From Acidobacteriota bacterium (GTDB lineage: Bacteria > Acidobacteriota > Thermoanaerobaculia > Multivoradales > Multivoraceae): a stretch of 64,000 nucleotides of DNA. Shown piece by piece: positions 19,206 to 26,512 of the stretch. A model generated the notes under the pieces. The model worked only from the letters and a program-made list of their open reading frames with translations, ran no database searches and was not told the DNA's origin. The DNA is taken from positions 627,786 to 691,785 of the forward strand of contig JAPPCR010000006.1 of the NCBI GenBank assembly GCA_028875725.1, written 5' to 3'. The translations under genes and the position numbers were made by a program. Position 1 is the first letter of the stretch. Each line of letters opens with the position of its first letter.

Positions 19206-19271
19206 CACTGGAGTATCTTGGATCATCACCTGAGGTTACGTCGAGACGGAACGGGAGGTTTGAGATAGCAC

Positions 19272-20285
19272 ATGAGTTCACCGATGAGCGTCTTCTGGGA
19301 CCCACGTTGTGAGGTGCACACTGTACCGAGGGGGTTTCCGGAGCGGCCGGAACGCCTGCAGCTTGCTCTGCCCTACCTGAGGGAGCGGGGCTGGGACCTG
19401 GTCGAAGCGGGCTCGGCAGGGTCGGTCGGCGGAATGGTCGGGCAGAGCCGCCGGCTGGCCGGTCTTGTCCACGATCCCGAGTACATCGAGCGGATGGAGG
19501 CGGCGGTCGCCGACGTCGCCGAGTTGGCGGCGAAGGGCGACTTCCCGCGTCGACCGACGCCGATGCTCGACACGAACGACAATCCGCTGTCGCCGGGGAC
19601 GGCGGACGCCGCCTGGGCCGCCGTCGATGCCGCGCTTGCGGCGGGCGACCACGTCATGCTGGGCGCGGGCCACCGGGCGATGAGCGTGACCCGGCCACCC
19701 GGACATCACTGCGAACGGGACCGGGCGATGGGCTTCTGCTATCTGAACCAGATCGCCATCCTTGCCCAGGGCCTGATCGACGTGCACGGCGTCGAGCGTG
19801 TGGCAATCCTGGACTTCGACGTCCACCATGGCAACGGGACCCAGCACCTCTTCGATCACCGGGCCGACGTGGCCTACCTGAGCGTCCACCAGTACCCCTT
19901 CTACCCCGGTACCGGGGCCGCCAGCGAGCGGGGGATTGGCGAAGGCGAGGGCACGACGGTGAACGCGCCGCTGCCGGCCGGCAGCGGCGACGACGTCTAC
20001 AGCGAGGTCATGGCCGATCTGCTGCTCCCGGCGGTGCGCTCGTTCGACCCGGACGTGCTGCTGGTGTCGGCCGGCTTCGACGCCTGGCGCAACGACCCGA
20101 TCGCCGGCATGGAGCTGACCGAGGAGAGCTTCCACCGCTTCGGCGTCGACCTGGCCGAGCTGGCCGAGGACGTCTGCGACGGTCGGCTCGTGTCCGTGCT
20201 CGAAGGCGGCTACGACCTGAACGCGCTGCCCAGGCTGATCGACGTTTACCTGCGGGGCACGGTGGGCGCTTCGCTGGACGCCTGA
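19272..20285 (+). CDS. Histone-deacetylase/AcuC-family deacetylase
   Basis: 337-residue zinc-dependent deacetylase fold. The active-site elements are intact: RPPGHHCE (His-His pair near 144-145), GFCYLNQIAI, the zinc-binding LDFDVHHGNGTQ, and SAGFDAWRNDP with the second zinc Asp; EGGYDL closes the pocket. In bacteria such proteins deacetylate acetyl-lysine, acetylpolyamines or related amides; the substrate is not predictable here. ATG 19272 follows GGAGG at 13 nt; an in-frame ATG at 19284 is also possible. It lies on its own between the PQQ genes and the HPF-like gene. Confidence 0.92.
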   Translation: MSSPMSVFWDPRCEVHTVPRGFPERPERLQLALPYLRERGWDLVEAGSAGSVGGMVGQSRRLAGLVHDPEYIERMEAAVADVAELAAKGDFPRRPTPMLDTNDNPLSPGTADAAWAAVDAALAAGDHVMLGAGHRAMSVTRPPGHHCERDRAMGFCYLNQIAILAQGLIDVHGVERVAILDFDVHHGNGTQHLFDHRADVAYLSVHQYPFYPGTGAASERGIGEGEGTTVNAPLPAGSGDDVYSEVMADLLLPAVRSFDPDVLLVSAGFDAWRNDPIAGMELTEESFHRFGVDLAELAEDVCDGRLVSVLEGGYDLNALPRLIDVYLRGTVGASLDA

Positions 20286-20346
20286 GGAATCTTCCGTCTC
20301 CCGGCGCGTTGTACGATGTGAGACAAGAACGGAGGGGCCCCAAGCG

Positions 20347-20751
20347 TTGAGAACCAAGCCGAGCTTCCCGATCAGGATACGCTCCCGGAACGTCCAGCTG
20401 AGCGATGACCTGAAGCAGTCGATCGAGTCCGAGGCGGCGGCGCTGAAGCGCTTCAACTCCCGGATCGTCGACTGCGAAGTGACGATCGCCGGTCCCGGCC
20501 GGAATCACCGGGGCGGCCTCGCGTTCGACGTCGTGGTCAAGGTCGCCCTGCCCGGACCGGACGTGGTGGTCCATCGCTCGGCCGCGGCCTCCATCCCGGT
20601 CGCGATCAACCAGTCGTTCGCCACCGCCCGCCGCCGCGTCAAGCGACAGGCCCACCTCCGCCGCCGCCGCGTGCCGTTCAACCGCACCTCCGGCGTCGGC
20701 CGCCGCGGCCGGCCGCGCCGCGGCAACGGCCGCCGGCTCGCGCGGGCGTAG
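20347..20751 (+). CDS. HPF/RaiA-like ribosome hibernation factor (short form)
   Basis: 134-residue protein whose first about 95 residues resemble the S30AE/HPF fold: IRIRSRNVQLSDDLKQSIE, a DCEVTIAGPG strand, then FDVVVKVALPG and a helix ending ATARRRVKRQ. It would bind the 30S decoding region in stationary phase. The tail is a very basic, Arg/Gly-rich stretch instead of the long-form dimerisation domain. The start is TTG 20347 with a good GGAGGGG ahead of it. The stop codon lies inside an 11-bp sequence that recurs at 20944-20954, beyond the adjacent inverted-repeat element. Confidence 0.75.
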   Translation: MRTKPSFPIRIRSRNVQLSDDLKQSIESEAAALKRFNSRIVDCEVTIAGPGRNHRGGLAFDVVVKVALPGPDVVVHRSAAASIPVAINQSFATARRRVKRQAHLRRRRVPFNRTSGVGRRGRPRRGNGRRLARA

Positions 20752-20755
20752 CCGG
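20745..20755. repeat. 11-bp direct repeat, left copy (GGCGTAGCCGG)
   Basis: This sequence recurs exactly at 20944-20954, on the other side of the inverted-repeat element. The two copies lie 6 and 5 bases outside the inverted termini. The left copy spans the stop codon of the HPF-like gene. It could be a target duplication or chance in GC-rich DNA. Confidence 0.55.
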
Positions 20756-20761
20756 GTACCC

Positions 20762-20938
20762 GTCGTCAGCGGCTCCGAGGGGGAGGGTCCCAGCGGACGC
20801 TTGCGCTCTCTGGTTGAAGGGGGTGCCGGCGCTCGCTTCGGTCGGCTGCGTTCCGCTACGGCGTCAGTGACGGGAGCGGCCTGGGGAGTCACTTGCCTCC
20901 AGCCCGCTGGGACCCTCCCCCTCGGAGCCGCTGACGAC
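20762..20938. repeat. 177-bp element with perfect 35-bp terminal inverted repeats
   Basis: Positions 20762-20796 are the exact reverse complement of 20904-20938 (35 of 35 bases), separated by 107 bp. The two ends are rich in GGGGGAGGG/CCCTCCCCC. The 107-bp interior has no recognisable gene. Transcribed, it would form a very stable long hairpin; no U-run follows, so it is not a normal intrinsic terminator. The flanks carry an 11-bp direct repeat. It fits a MITE-like mobile element or a structured regulatory RNA. It fills most of the 307-bp gap between the HPF-like gene and the first HNH gene; the remaining 120 bp (20939-21058) hold only the right direct repeat and possible upstream starts of the HNH gene. 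Confidence 0.8.
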
Positions 20939-21058
20939 TGGACGGCGTAGCCGGACGGCGCCAGCAGCGTACGGAGCCGCGTGTCAAAGGAACTTGCTAA
21001 GGTCCGACAGGATCGTCAGGAAGCTCCAGGAGGATGCCCCGAGCGCGGACGCTTGAAG

Positions 21059-21976
21059 ATGGGAATCAACCTCGTCGTGGCCGTCACGGACGGCCAGTGG
21101 TTTGAGCGGCTGCGCCGAAAGCCGGAACTGCCGGAGGTGAACTTCTGGGCTCCGAACCCCAGGGGCTTCCGGGCGCTTGAACGCGGCGAGCTGTTTCTGT
21201 TCAAGCTGCATGCGCCGCACGATGTGATCGTGGGAGGCGGCGTCTTCGCGTACGCGAACGTCCTCCCTTGCTCGCTTGCCTGGCAAGCGTTTGGCGAAGC
21301 AAACGGTGCGGAATCGGCCGAGGAGATGCGCCAGAGGATTGTCCGCTATCGCGGTCACGCCGGTGGTAACCGGCGCGACTTCGAGATCGGTTGCCGGATC
21401 CTGACCCAGCCCTTCTTCTTCGAAGAATCGGACTGGATGGCCGCTCCCAACTGGTCGCGGAACATCGTGTCGCTCAAGACGTACAGCACCGACAACGCGG
21501 ACGGGCTCCACCTGTGGGAATCAGTCCAGGACCGTTTGGGCCGCGTGAGCGTCCCGCACTTCGCGGAGGAGTCCGCCCGGTTTGGTGCGCCACAACTGAT
21601 TCGTCCGCGCCTCGGGCAGGGGACGTTCCGCGTTCTCGTGACGGACATCTATGAACGCCGCTGCGCGGTCACGAGGGAGCGGACGCTGCCGGCCCTTGAA
21701 GCCGCGCACATCCGCCCCTATAGGCACGGTGGAACGCATGAGGAACGGAACGGTCTGCTGCTCAGGCGGGACATCCACAGTCTGTTCGATGCTGGCTACG
21801 TGACCGTCACGCCGAACCTGGACTTCGAAGTCAGCGGCCGCATCAAGGAAGAGTTCGAGAACGGCCGGGACTACTACGCGTTGCACGGACGAAGAATCCA
21901 CGCTCCGGCCGCTGCCAGGCAGAGACCCGATCCTGTCGCGCTGACGTGGCACAACGAGAACTGCTTCGTGGGGTAG
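21059..21976 (+). CDS. HNH endonuclease, EVE/PUA-like N-terminus (putative modification-dependent nuclease)
   Basis: 305-residue protein of a widespread HNH family. The N-terminal about 160 residues (VAVTDGQWFERL, VNFWAPNPRGFRAL, LFLFKLHAPHDVIVGGG) look like a PUA/EVE-type ligand-reading fold, by recollection of the family. The C-terminal part is an HNH_2 nuclease: RRCAVTRERTLPALEAAHIRPY, then NGLLLRRDIHSLFDAGYVTV, with His-Asn-His-type residues in place. It ends in LTWHNENCFVG as the family does. ATG 21059 is chosen because conservation starts there; in-frame TTG 21053 and GTG 20981 exist. It is followed after 10 bp by a second, different HNH gene. A role in restricting modified foreign DNA is inferred from architecture only. 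Confidence 0.8.
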   Translation: MGINLVVAVTDGQWFERLRRKPELPEVNFWAPNPRGFRALERGELFLFKLHAPHDVIVGGGVFAYANVLPCSLAWQAFGEANGAESAEEMRQRIVRYRGHAGGNRRDFEIGCRILTQPFFFEESDWMAAPNWSRNIVSLKTYSTDNADGLHLWESVQDRLGRVSVPHFAEESARFGAPQLIRPRLGQGTFRVLVTDIYERRCAVTRERTLPALEAAHIRPYRHGGTHEERNGLLLRRDIHSLFDAGYVTVTPNLDFEVSGRIKEEFENGRDYYALHGRRIHAPAAARQRPDPVALTWHNENCFVG

Positions 21977-21986
21977 GCGTTTTCGC

Positions 21987-22910
21987 GTGAGGTCCGAAGT
22001 CGACACGGCGATGCGTCTGGCCGCGTTCGAGCGCGTGCGGCTGCTGACCGACTTGCAAGGCACCCTCACGGCCAAGGAGCTGAGTCCCGGCTTCAGGTTT
22101 GAGGGAGAGCGGATACCGCTGGTCAATCCGCAGCGTGGGATCTTCAAGCCGCGGCAAATGCTGCATCTGCTCTCGATCAAGACGGTCGTTCCGCGTCCAG
22201 GAGGGCGGGTCTGGTACGACGATCAGCTCACGGCCCACAGCCAGATCTTCGAGAACGAGGAGTCCGTGGACTACGCGTTCATGGGGACGAACCCGAACGC
22301 AGCGGACAATCAATGGCTCCGTGAGGCATTTCAGAACCACGTCCCGGTCATCTACTTCCTTGGAGTGGCTCCGGGTCGTTACCAGGCGCTGATGCCGACG
22401 TTCATTGCGGGCTGGAACAGTGGTGCGCTAACGGCGAAGTTGGTCTTCGGGCTTCCCGGTCAGCAGGAGGTTGCGACCCCTCAGGGTGCCGTAGAGCGCC
22501 GCTATGCGCTTCGCCTTGTGAAGCAGCGGCTCCACCAGACCTCGTTCCGCGAAGTGGTGATAGCGGCATACAGCGGGCGGTGCGCTGTATCCAAGCTGGC
22601 TGAACCGGATCTTCTCGACGCCGCGCACATCATCTCGGACAGGGATGAGTTACTTGGGCAGCCTGTGGTTCAGAACGGAATGCCGCTTTCGAAGCTCCAC
22701 CATGCCGCCTTCGACCGTCACCTGATCGGTATCGATCCGGACTACGGTTTGCACGTCGCGGAACGACTGCTGGTGCAGAAGGATGGTCCGATGTTGGAGG
22801 CGTTGAAGAGGTTGGATGGGAGCAGGATTCGCTTGCCTCGTCGGAGCGAGGACTTTCCCGACCGTGACCGGCTCGCTCAGCGTTTCGAGCTGTTCAAGGC
22901 TGCTGCCTGA
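21987..22910 (+). CDS. HNH endonuclease, second gene of pair (putative restriction nuclease)
   Basis: 307-residue protein with an N-terminal recognition-like domain (residues about 10-165; GFRFEGERIPLVNPQRGIFK, YAFMGTNPNAADNQWLREA, PVIYFLGVAPGRYQALMP) and a C-terminal HNH_2 nuclease (YSGRCAVSKLAEPDLLDAAH, NGMPLSKLHHAAFDRHLIGI). This arrangement is common in stand-alone HNH restriction-like proteins, including sets discussed as Type IV enzymes; the ligand is unknown. It starts at GTG 21987, or ATG 22011. It is not a copy of the upstream HNH protein: the N-terminal domains differ. Immediately after its stop begins a decayed LLM-oxidoreductase fragment, consistent with insertion. Confidence 0.8.
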   Translation: MRSEVDTAMRLAAFERVRLLTDLQGTLTAKELSPGFRFEGERIPLVNPQRGIFKPRQMLHLLSIKTVVPRPGGRVWYDDQLTAHSQIFENEESVDYAFMGTNPNAADNQWLREAFQNHVPVIYFLGVAPGRYQALMPTFIAGWNSGALTAKLVFGLPGQQEVATPQGAVERRYALRLVKQRLHQTSFREVVIAAYSGRCAVSKLAEPDLLDAAHIISDRDELLGQPVVQNGMPLSKLHHAAFDRHLIGIDPDYGLHVAERLLVQKDGPMLEALKRLDGSRIRLPRRSEDFPDRDRLAQRFELFKAAA

Positions 22911-22930
22911 AGCCACGGCGGACGCCGACC

Positions 22931-22992
22931 GCCTCTTCGCGCTTGCCGGTCATGAAGAGGTCCTGGATGCGCAGGGGCTCTTCCTCCCAGCG
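22931..22992 (-). pseudogene. Decayed fragment of an LLM-class flavin oxidoreductase gene
   Basis: About 60 bp on the minus strand encode RRWEEEPLRIQDLFMTGKRE. This matches MGWEEESFRIQELFMTGKRE in the intact LLM gene at 24246-25262 (its DNA near 24415-24475), with only a handful of base differences. Nothing recognisable of the gene's start or end remains on either side. The remnant abuts the end of the second HNH gene and the flank of the TPR gene, so a former second LLM copy was probably destroyed by insertion or recombination here. The remaining gap to 23090 shows no gene. Confidence 0.75.
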
Positions 22993-23090
22993 GCGAGCAC
23001 GGCTCCGGGCCGGAGACCGAGTCGCTGCCGTTGCTGGAGACGGCCCTGCCGGACGTCGGAGCTCAGTTCGCGAGTTGCCAGGTTCCCCAC

Positions 23091-24185
23091 TCAGTAATGG
23101 AGATTTGCGCCAAAATCGGGTATCCGGCCGGCTGCAGCCAGCACGCCCCACTTGTCCAATGTGTCCTTCGCCCGGTCTGAGTCCCAGAATCTTGAGCAGA
23201 GCTTGAAGTACTCCAGGACGACCTCTCGTTCACCGATCTCGAGAAGCTCTTTGGCGAGTGACATGTTCGGCCCGAAGGAATTGAGCTGGGGTGAACCCGT
23301 TGTGTTCCCGGCGGCAATCAACCGAGATCTCGCTTCTTCGATGTTGCCCGCTCGTAATGCAATTCGACCCAGAACGAGGTTGCCGTGGTGCACACGGTTG
23401 CCAGAGTTCCATCCTGCCTCAGTGTTCTGCAGCATGAGCTCGGCATAATGATGGGCCTGGTCAAGCTGATCCGCCGAGAACGCTGCCTTCGCCAAGTAGT
23501 CTAGAAGTGAATCCCGAAGCGAGTCGTCTGCAAGCCCGTACGCCCTTTGAAAGTGCTCCAGCGCCTTCTCAGAAGTCCCCGAATCGCCTCCCTCCGGTCC
23601 CAGCGCTCCCAAGCTACTAAGGTGGCCGAGTTTCATCGGCCATTCCGGATTGGTCGGATCGAGCGACTGAGCCCGCTCCAACATTTCGATCGAGGTCCTA
23701 CGGTCTCCAAACGTAAGGAAAGCGGCCGCGTGTCCCAACAGCCTGGCGTTCTCGGGTTCACGGTCGATCTGACTCATCCAGGCATTCTTGGCCTCCGAAT
23801 AGCCCTCTGAGTCAAGGATGTGGTTTGTCTGTGAAGAAGGCGTTCCCAGGATTTCCGACTCGGGTGAGTTGCGGATGAACCACAGCGCGTGTTCGCGTTT
23901 CGCTTCCTTCGCTGACTGATCCCGAAGCGAACGCGAGCCGCCGTAGAAAGCGAGAAGCTGCGTCCGCACAGCCAAATCAGTCGGATTCACGGCCAGTTTC
24001 GCTTCGAGCGATGCGACCTGTTCAGGCGTGAGGTTCCGGCTTGCCAGGATGGCTTCGTGGACACTCGTTTCGCTGGATGACCTCTCGGGACTTTCTTCCG
24101 GCAGGTGAGTGGACTGAGCGGCAAGGCTCACCGGATAGAGACCAATGACAAGATTGGCGACCATCAGAGGCGTTGAGGTCTTCAT
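23091..24185 (-). CDS. Exported TPR-repeat protein, low GC for the region
   Basis: 364-residue protein with a signal peptide (MKTSTPLMVANLVIGLYPVSLAAQ) and a helical body of TPR-like repeats, for example GHAAAFLTFGDRRTSIEML, ERAQSLDPTNPEWPMKLGHL and LALRAGNIEEARSRL-like segments. The opening LTPEQVASLEAKLAVNPTD and NSPESEILGTPSS resemble a family of TPR proteins I associate with Acidobacteria-like genomes; the function is unknown. ATG 24185 is preferred over ATG 24188 or 24200 because GGAGG then lies 7 nt upstream. Base composition is visibly more AT-rich than its neighbours, suggesting recent acquisition. Confidence 0.8.
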   Translation of the reverse strand: MKTSTPLMVANLVIGLYPVSLAAQSTHLPEESPERSSSETSVHEAILASRNLTPEQVASLEAKLAVNPTDLAVRTQLLAFYGGSRSLRDQSAKEAKREHALWFIRNSPESEILGTPSSQTNHILDSEGYSEAKNAWMSQIDREPENARLLGHAAAFLTFGDRRTSIEMLERAQSLDPTNPEWPMKLGHLSSLGALGPEGGDSGTSEKALEHFQRAYGLADDSLRDSLLDYLAKAAFSADQLDQAHHYAELMLQNTEAGWNSGNRVHHGNLVLGRIALRAGNIEEARSRLIAAGNTTGSPQLNSFGPNMSLAKELLEIGEREVVLEYFKLCSRFWDSDRAKDTLDKWGVLAAAGRIPDFGANLHY

Positions 24186-24245
24186 CATGATTCCTCCCAT
24201 CTCGTTAGAGTTCGTGGCATTCCCCGCGTCGTTGAATCTCGTCTC

Positions 24246-25262
24246 TTAGCCCAGCACGATCTCCGCGGCCTGCCGCAGTTCGTGCTTGCTCGCGGCGCCG
24301 ACCATCAGTGTCGTTACGTCGCAGTCTTCGAAGGCCTGGAGGCGGTCCCTGATTCGCTCGGGCGGGCCGACAAGGGAGATCTCGTCGGCGAAGTCGTCGG
24401 GGACGGCGGCGACGGCTTCCTCGCGCTTGCCGGTCATGAAGAGTTCCTGGATGCGGAAGGACTCTTCTTCCCAGCCCATGCGCGCCATCAGTTCGCGGTG
24501 GAAGTTGCGTTTCTTGGCGCCCATGCCGCCGACGTAGAGGGCGAGGGACTGCTTGATCGGCAGCAGGGCCTCGGTGAGGTCGTCATGGACGCGGAGGCGG
24601 GCGCCGTAGGGGACTTCGAAGCCGTCGCGCTTGCCGGCCAGGGACTCGGCATAGACCTCGGGTCGGTAAGGCGAGTAGTAGAGGGGCAGCCAGCCGCTGC
24701 AGAGTTCGGCGGCGAGAGCCACGTTCTTCGGACCCTCGGCGCCGAGGAAGACGGGTAAGTCGGAGCGGAGGGGGTGGACGATCGAGCGGAGCGGCTTGCC
24801 GAGTCCCCAGGAGCCTTCGCCGGTGTAGGGGAGCTGGTAGTGCTCGCTGTGCTGGGTCACGGGTTCCTCGCGCGCGAGAATCTTCTGGATGATCTCTATG
24901 TAGGCACGGGTGCGCGACAACGGTTTGCCGAAGGGCTGTCCGTACCAGCCCTCGACGACCTGGGGACCTGAGACACCGAGGCCGAGGATGACCCGGCCGT
25001 TGGAGAGGTGGTCGAGCGTCATCGCGTGCATCGCGGTGGCAGCCGGCGTGCGTGCGGAGATCTGCGCGATGCCGGTGCCGAGGCGGATCTTCGAGGTGTG
25101 GGCGCCGATCCAGGCCAGGGGCGTGAACACATCGGAGCCCCACGCCTCCGCGGTGAAGACGCAGTCGTAGCCGAGCGCCTCTGCTTCGATGGCGATGTCG
25201 AGGAAATCAGGACGGGGCCCCGCGCCCCAGTAGCCGAGTTGAAGTCCGAGTTTGAGTGCCAT
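24246..25262 (-). CDS. LLM-class F420-dependent oxidoreductase
   Basis: 338-residue TIM-barrel oxidoreductase of the luciferase-like monooxygenase class, of the F420-dependent type rather than FMN-dependent alkanal monooxygenases. Visible family segments are ALGYDCVFTAEAWGSDVFTPLAWIG (spans residues about 29-53), IRLGTGIAQISARTPAATAM, and LGLGVSGPQVVEGWYG, which contains the phosphate-binding Ser-Gly. The reaction is unknown. It is transcribed away from the aminotransferase gene with 56 bp between starts. A decayed second copy of part of this gene lies at 22931-22992. Confidence 0.88.
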   Translation of the reverse strand: MALKLGLQLGYWGAGPRPDFLDIAIEAEALGYDCVFTAEAWGSDVFTPLAWIGAHTSKIRLGTGIAQISARTPAATAMHAMTLDHLSNGRVILGLGVSGPQVVEGWYGQPFGKPLSRTRAYIEIIQKILAREEPVTQHSEHYQLPYTGEGSWGLGKPLRSIVHPLRSDLPVFLGAEGPKNVALAAELCSGWLPLYYSPYRPEVYAESLAGKRDGFEVPYGARLRVHDDLTEALLPIKQSLALYVGGMGAKKRNFHRELMARMGWEEESFRIQELFMTGKREEAVAAVPDDFADEISLVGPPERIRDRLQAFEDCDVTTLMVGAASKHELRQAAEIVLG

Positions 25263-25318
25263 GCGGCGGAAGCTAGCAGGTGTGGAACTGGCCGCGACCG
25301 GGTTGATAGCTTGCGTCC

Positions 25319-26512
25319 GTGTCGCTGAAGGAGCAGTTCGACAGCCTGCGGCTCGAGGATCTGGAGGCCCGCACCGGGTTCAAGTGGAGTCGCTACACCG
25401 GGAACGGCAGCGGCATCCTGCCGGCGTGGGTCGCGGATATGGACTTTCCCGTGGCCGAGCCGATCCTGGATGTCGTTCGCGGACTCGTCGAGCGCTCCGA
25501 TTTCGGCTACTGCGAGCCGCCGGAGATCGGCGATCTGCCGGAGATCTTCGGCCGTCGAATGCAGGAGCAGCTCGGCTGGACGGTGGAGCCGGAGCGGATC
25601 CGCTTTCTGGTCAACGCGCTCCAGGGCCTCGATCTCGCGGTCATGCTGGGCGCCGGTAAGGGTGAGGGGGTGGTGATTCAAACGCCGATCTACCCGCCCT
25701 TCCTCGAGGCGGTCTCCGGCACCGGCCGACGGCTGGTGGAGTCGCCGCTCCGGCGGGGGCCGGAACGGTTCGAGATGGACCTCGATCAGTTGCGGGCGAC
25801 GATCGACAGGGACACCCGCCTGTTCATGCTTTGCAACCCGCACAACCCCAGCGGCCGCTCGTGGACGCGGAGCGAACTGGAGGCCGTGGCCGAACTGGCG
25901 ATCGAACACGACCTGATCGTCCTGGCGGACGAGATCCACAACGAACTCGTGTTCCCCGGGCACGAGCACACGGTGTTCGAGACGCTCGGTCCCGAAGTCC
26001 AGGAGCGGACCGTCACGATTACGTCAGCGACGAAGTCGTTCAACCTCGCCGGGCTTGAGCTCGCTCTTCTCGTGTTCGGCAGCGAGAAGCTCAGGCAGCG
26101 CTTCGACGAACTGCCGCACTTCGTTCTCGCCCATCCCGGCATCCTCGGCGTCGAGGCGGCCCGGGCGGCCTGGAAGCACGGCGGTCCCTGGCTCGAGGAG
26201 ACAGTCGCCTATCTCGACGCGAACCGCGCCTTTCTGACGGACTTCCTCGACCGGCGCCTGCCGGGCATCGTGCATGGTCCGCAGGAGGCGACCTACCTCT
26301 ACTGGCTCGATTGCCGCGGGCTCGATCTGCCGATGGCGGCGTCCCGGTTCTTCCTGAAGCGGGCGAAGGTGGCGCTAAACGACGGTGCCGAGTTCGGCCC
26401 GCCGGGCTCGCCGCTCGGATTCGAGCGCTGTACGCGGCTCAACTTCGCCACCTCGCGGGCCCTCCTCGAGGAGATCGTGGAGCGGATGGCGGCCGCGGTG
26501 GAGAACGCCTGA
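25319..26512 (+). CDS. PatB/MalY-type PLP aminotransferase (putative C-S beta-lyase)
   Basis: 397-residue fold-type I PLP enzyme. The N-terminus (KWSRYTG....LPAWVADMDFPVAEPI) is the hallmark of the PatB/MalY cystathionine beta-lyase group. The PLP lysine is Lys239 in SATKSFNLAG, preceded by the NPHNPSGRSW and ADEIHNELVF motifs. It would cleave C-S bonds in cystathionine or related amino acids, though some members act as regulators or aminotransferases. The start is GTG 25319. It overlaps the next gene's apparent CTG start (CTGA), so they form an operon. Confidence 0.9.
   Translation: MSLKEQFDSLRLEDLEARTGFKWSRYTGNGSGILPAWVADMDFPVAEPILDVVRGLVERSDFGYCEPPEIGDLPEIFGRRMQEQLGWTVEPERIRFLVNALQGLDLAVMLGAGKGEGVVIQTPIYPPFLEAVSGTGRRLVESPLRRGPERFEMDLDQLRATIDRDTRLFMLCNPHNPSGRSWTRSELEAVAELAIEHDLIVLADEIHNELVFPGHEHTVFETLGPEVQERTVTITSATKSFNLAGLELALLVFGSEKLRQRFDELPHFVLAHPGILGVEAARAAWKHGGPWLEETVAYLDANRAFLTDFLDRRLPGIVHGPQEATYLYWLDCRGLDLPMAASRFFLKRAKVALNDGAEFGPPGSPLGFERCTRLNFATSRALLEEIVERMAAAVENA

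Noticed and set aside
20762-20938. Inverted repeat read as an intrinsic terminator
   Set aside because: The arms are separated by 107 bp and there is no U-run; the size and flanking direct repeats fit another kind of element.
20981-21058. GTG 20981 as the start of the first HNH gene
   Set aside because: The extra 26 residues are not family-like and have no ribosome site; ATG 21059 begins the conserved strand.
26311-26508. TTG at 26311 as the start of the TPR protein
   Set aside because: This would add 66 Arg-rich residues that shadow the aminotransferase; the signal peptide starts at 26509.
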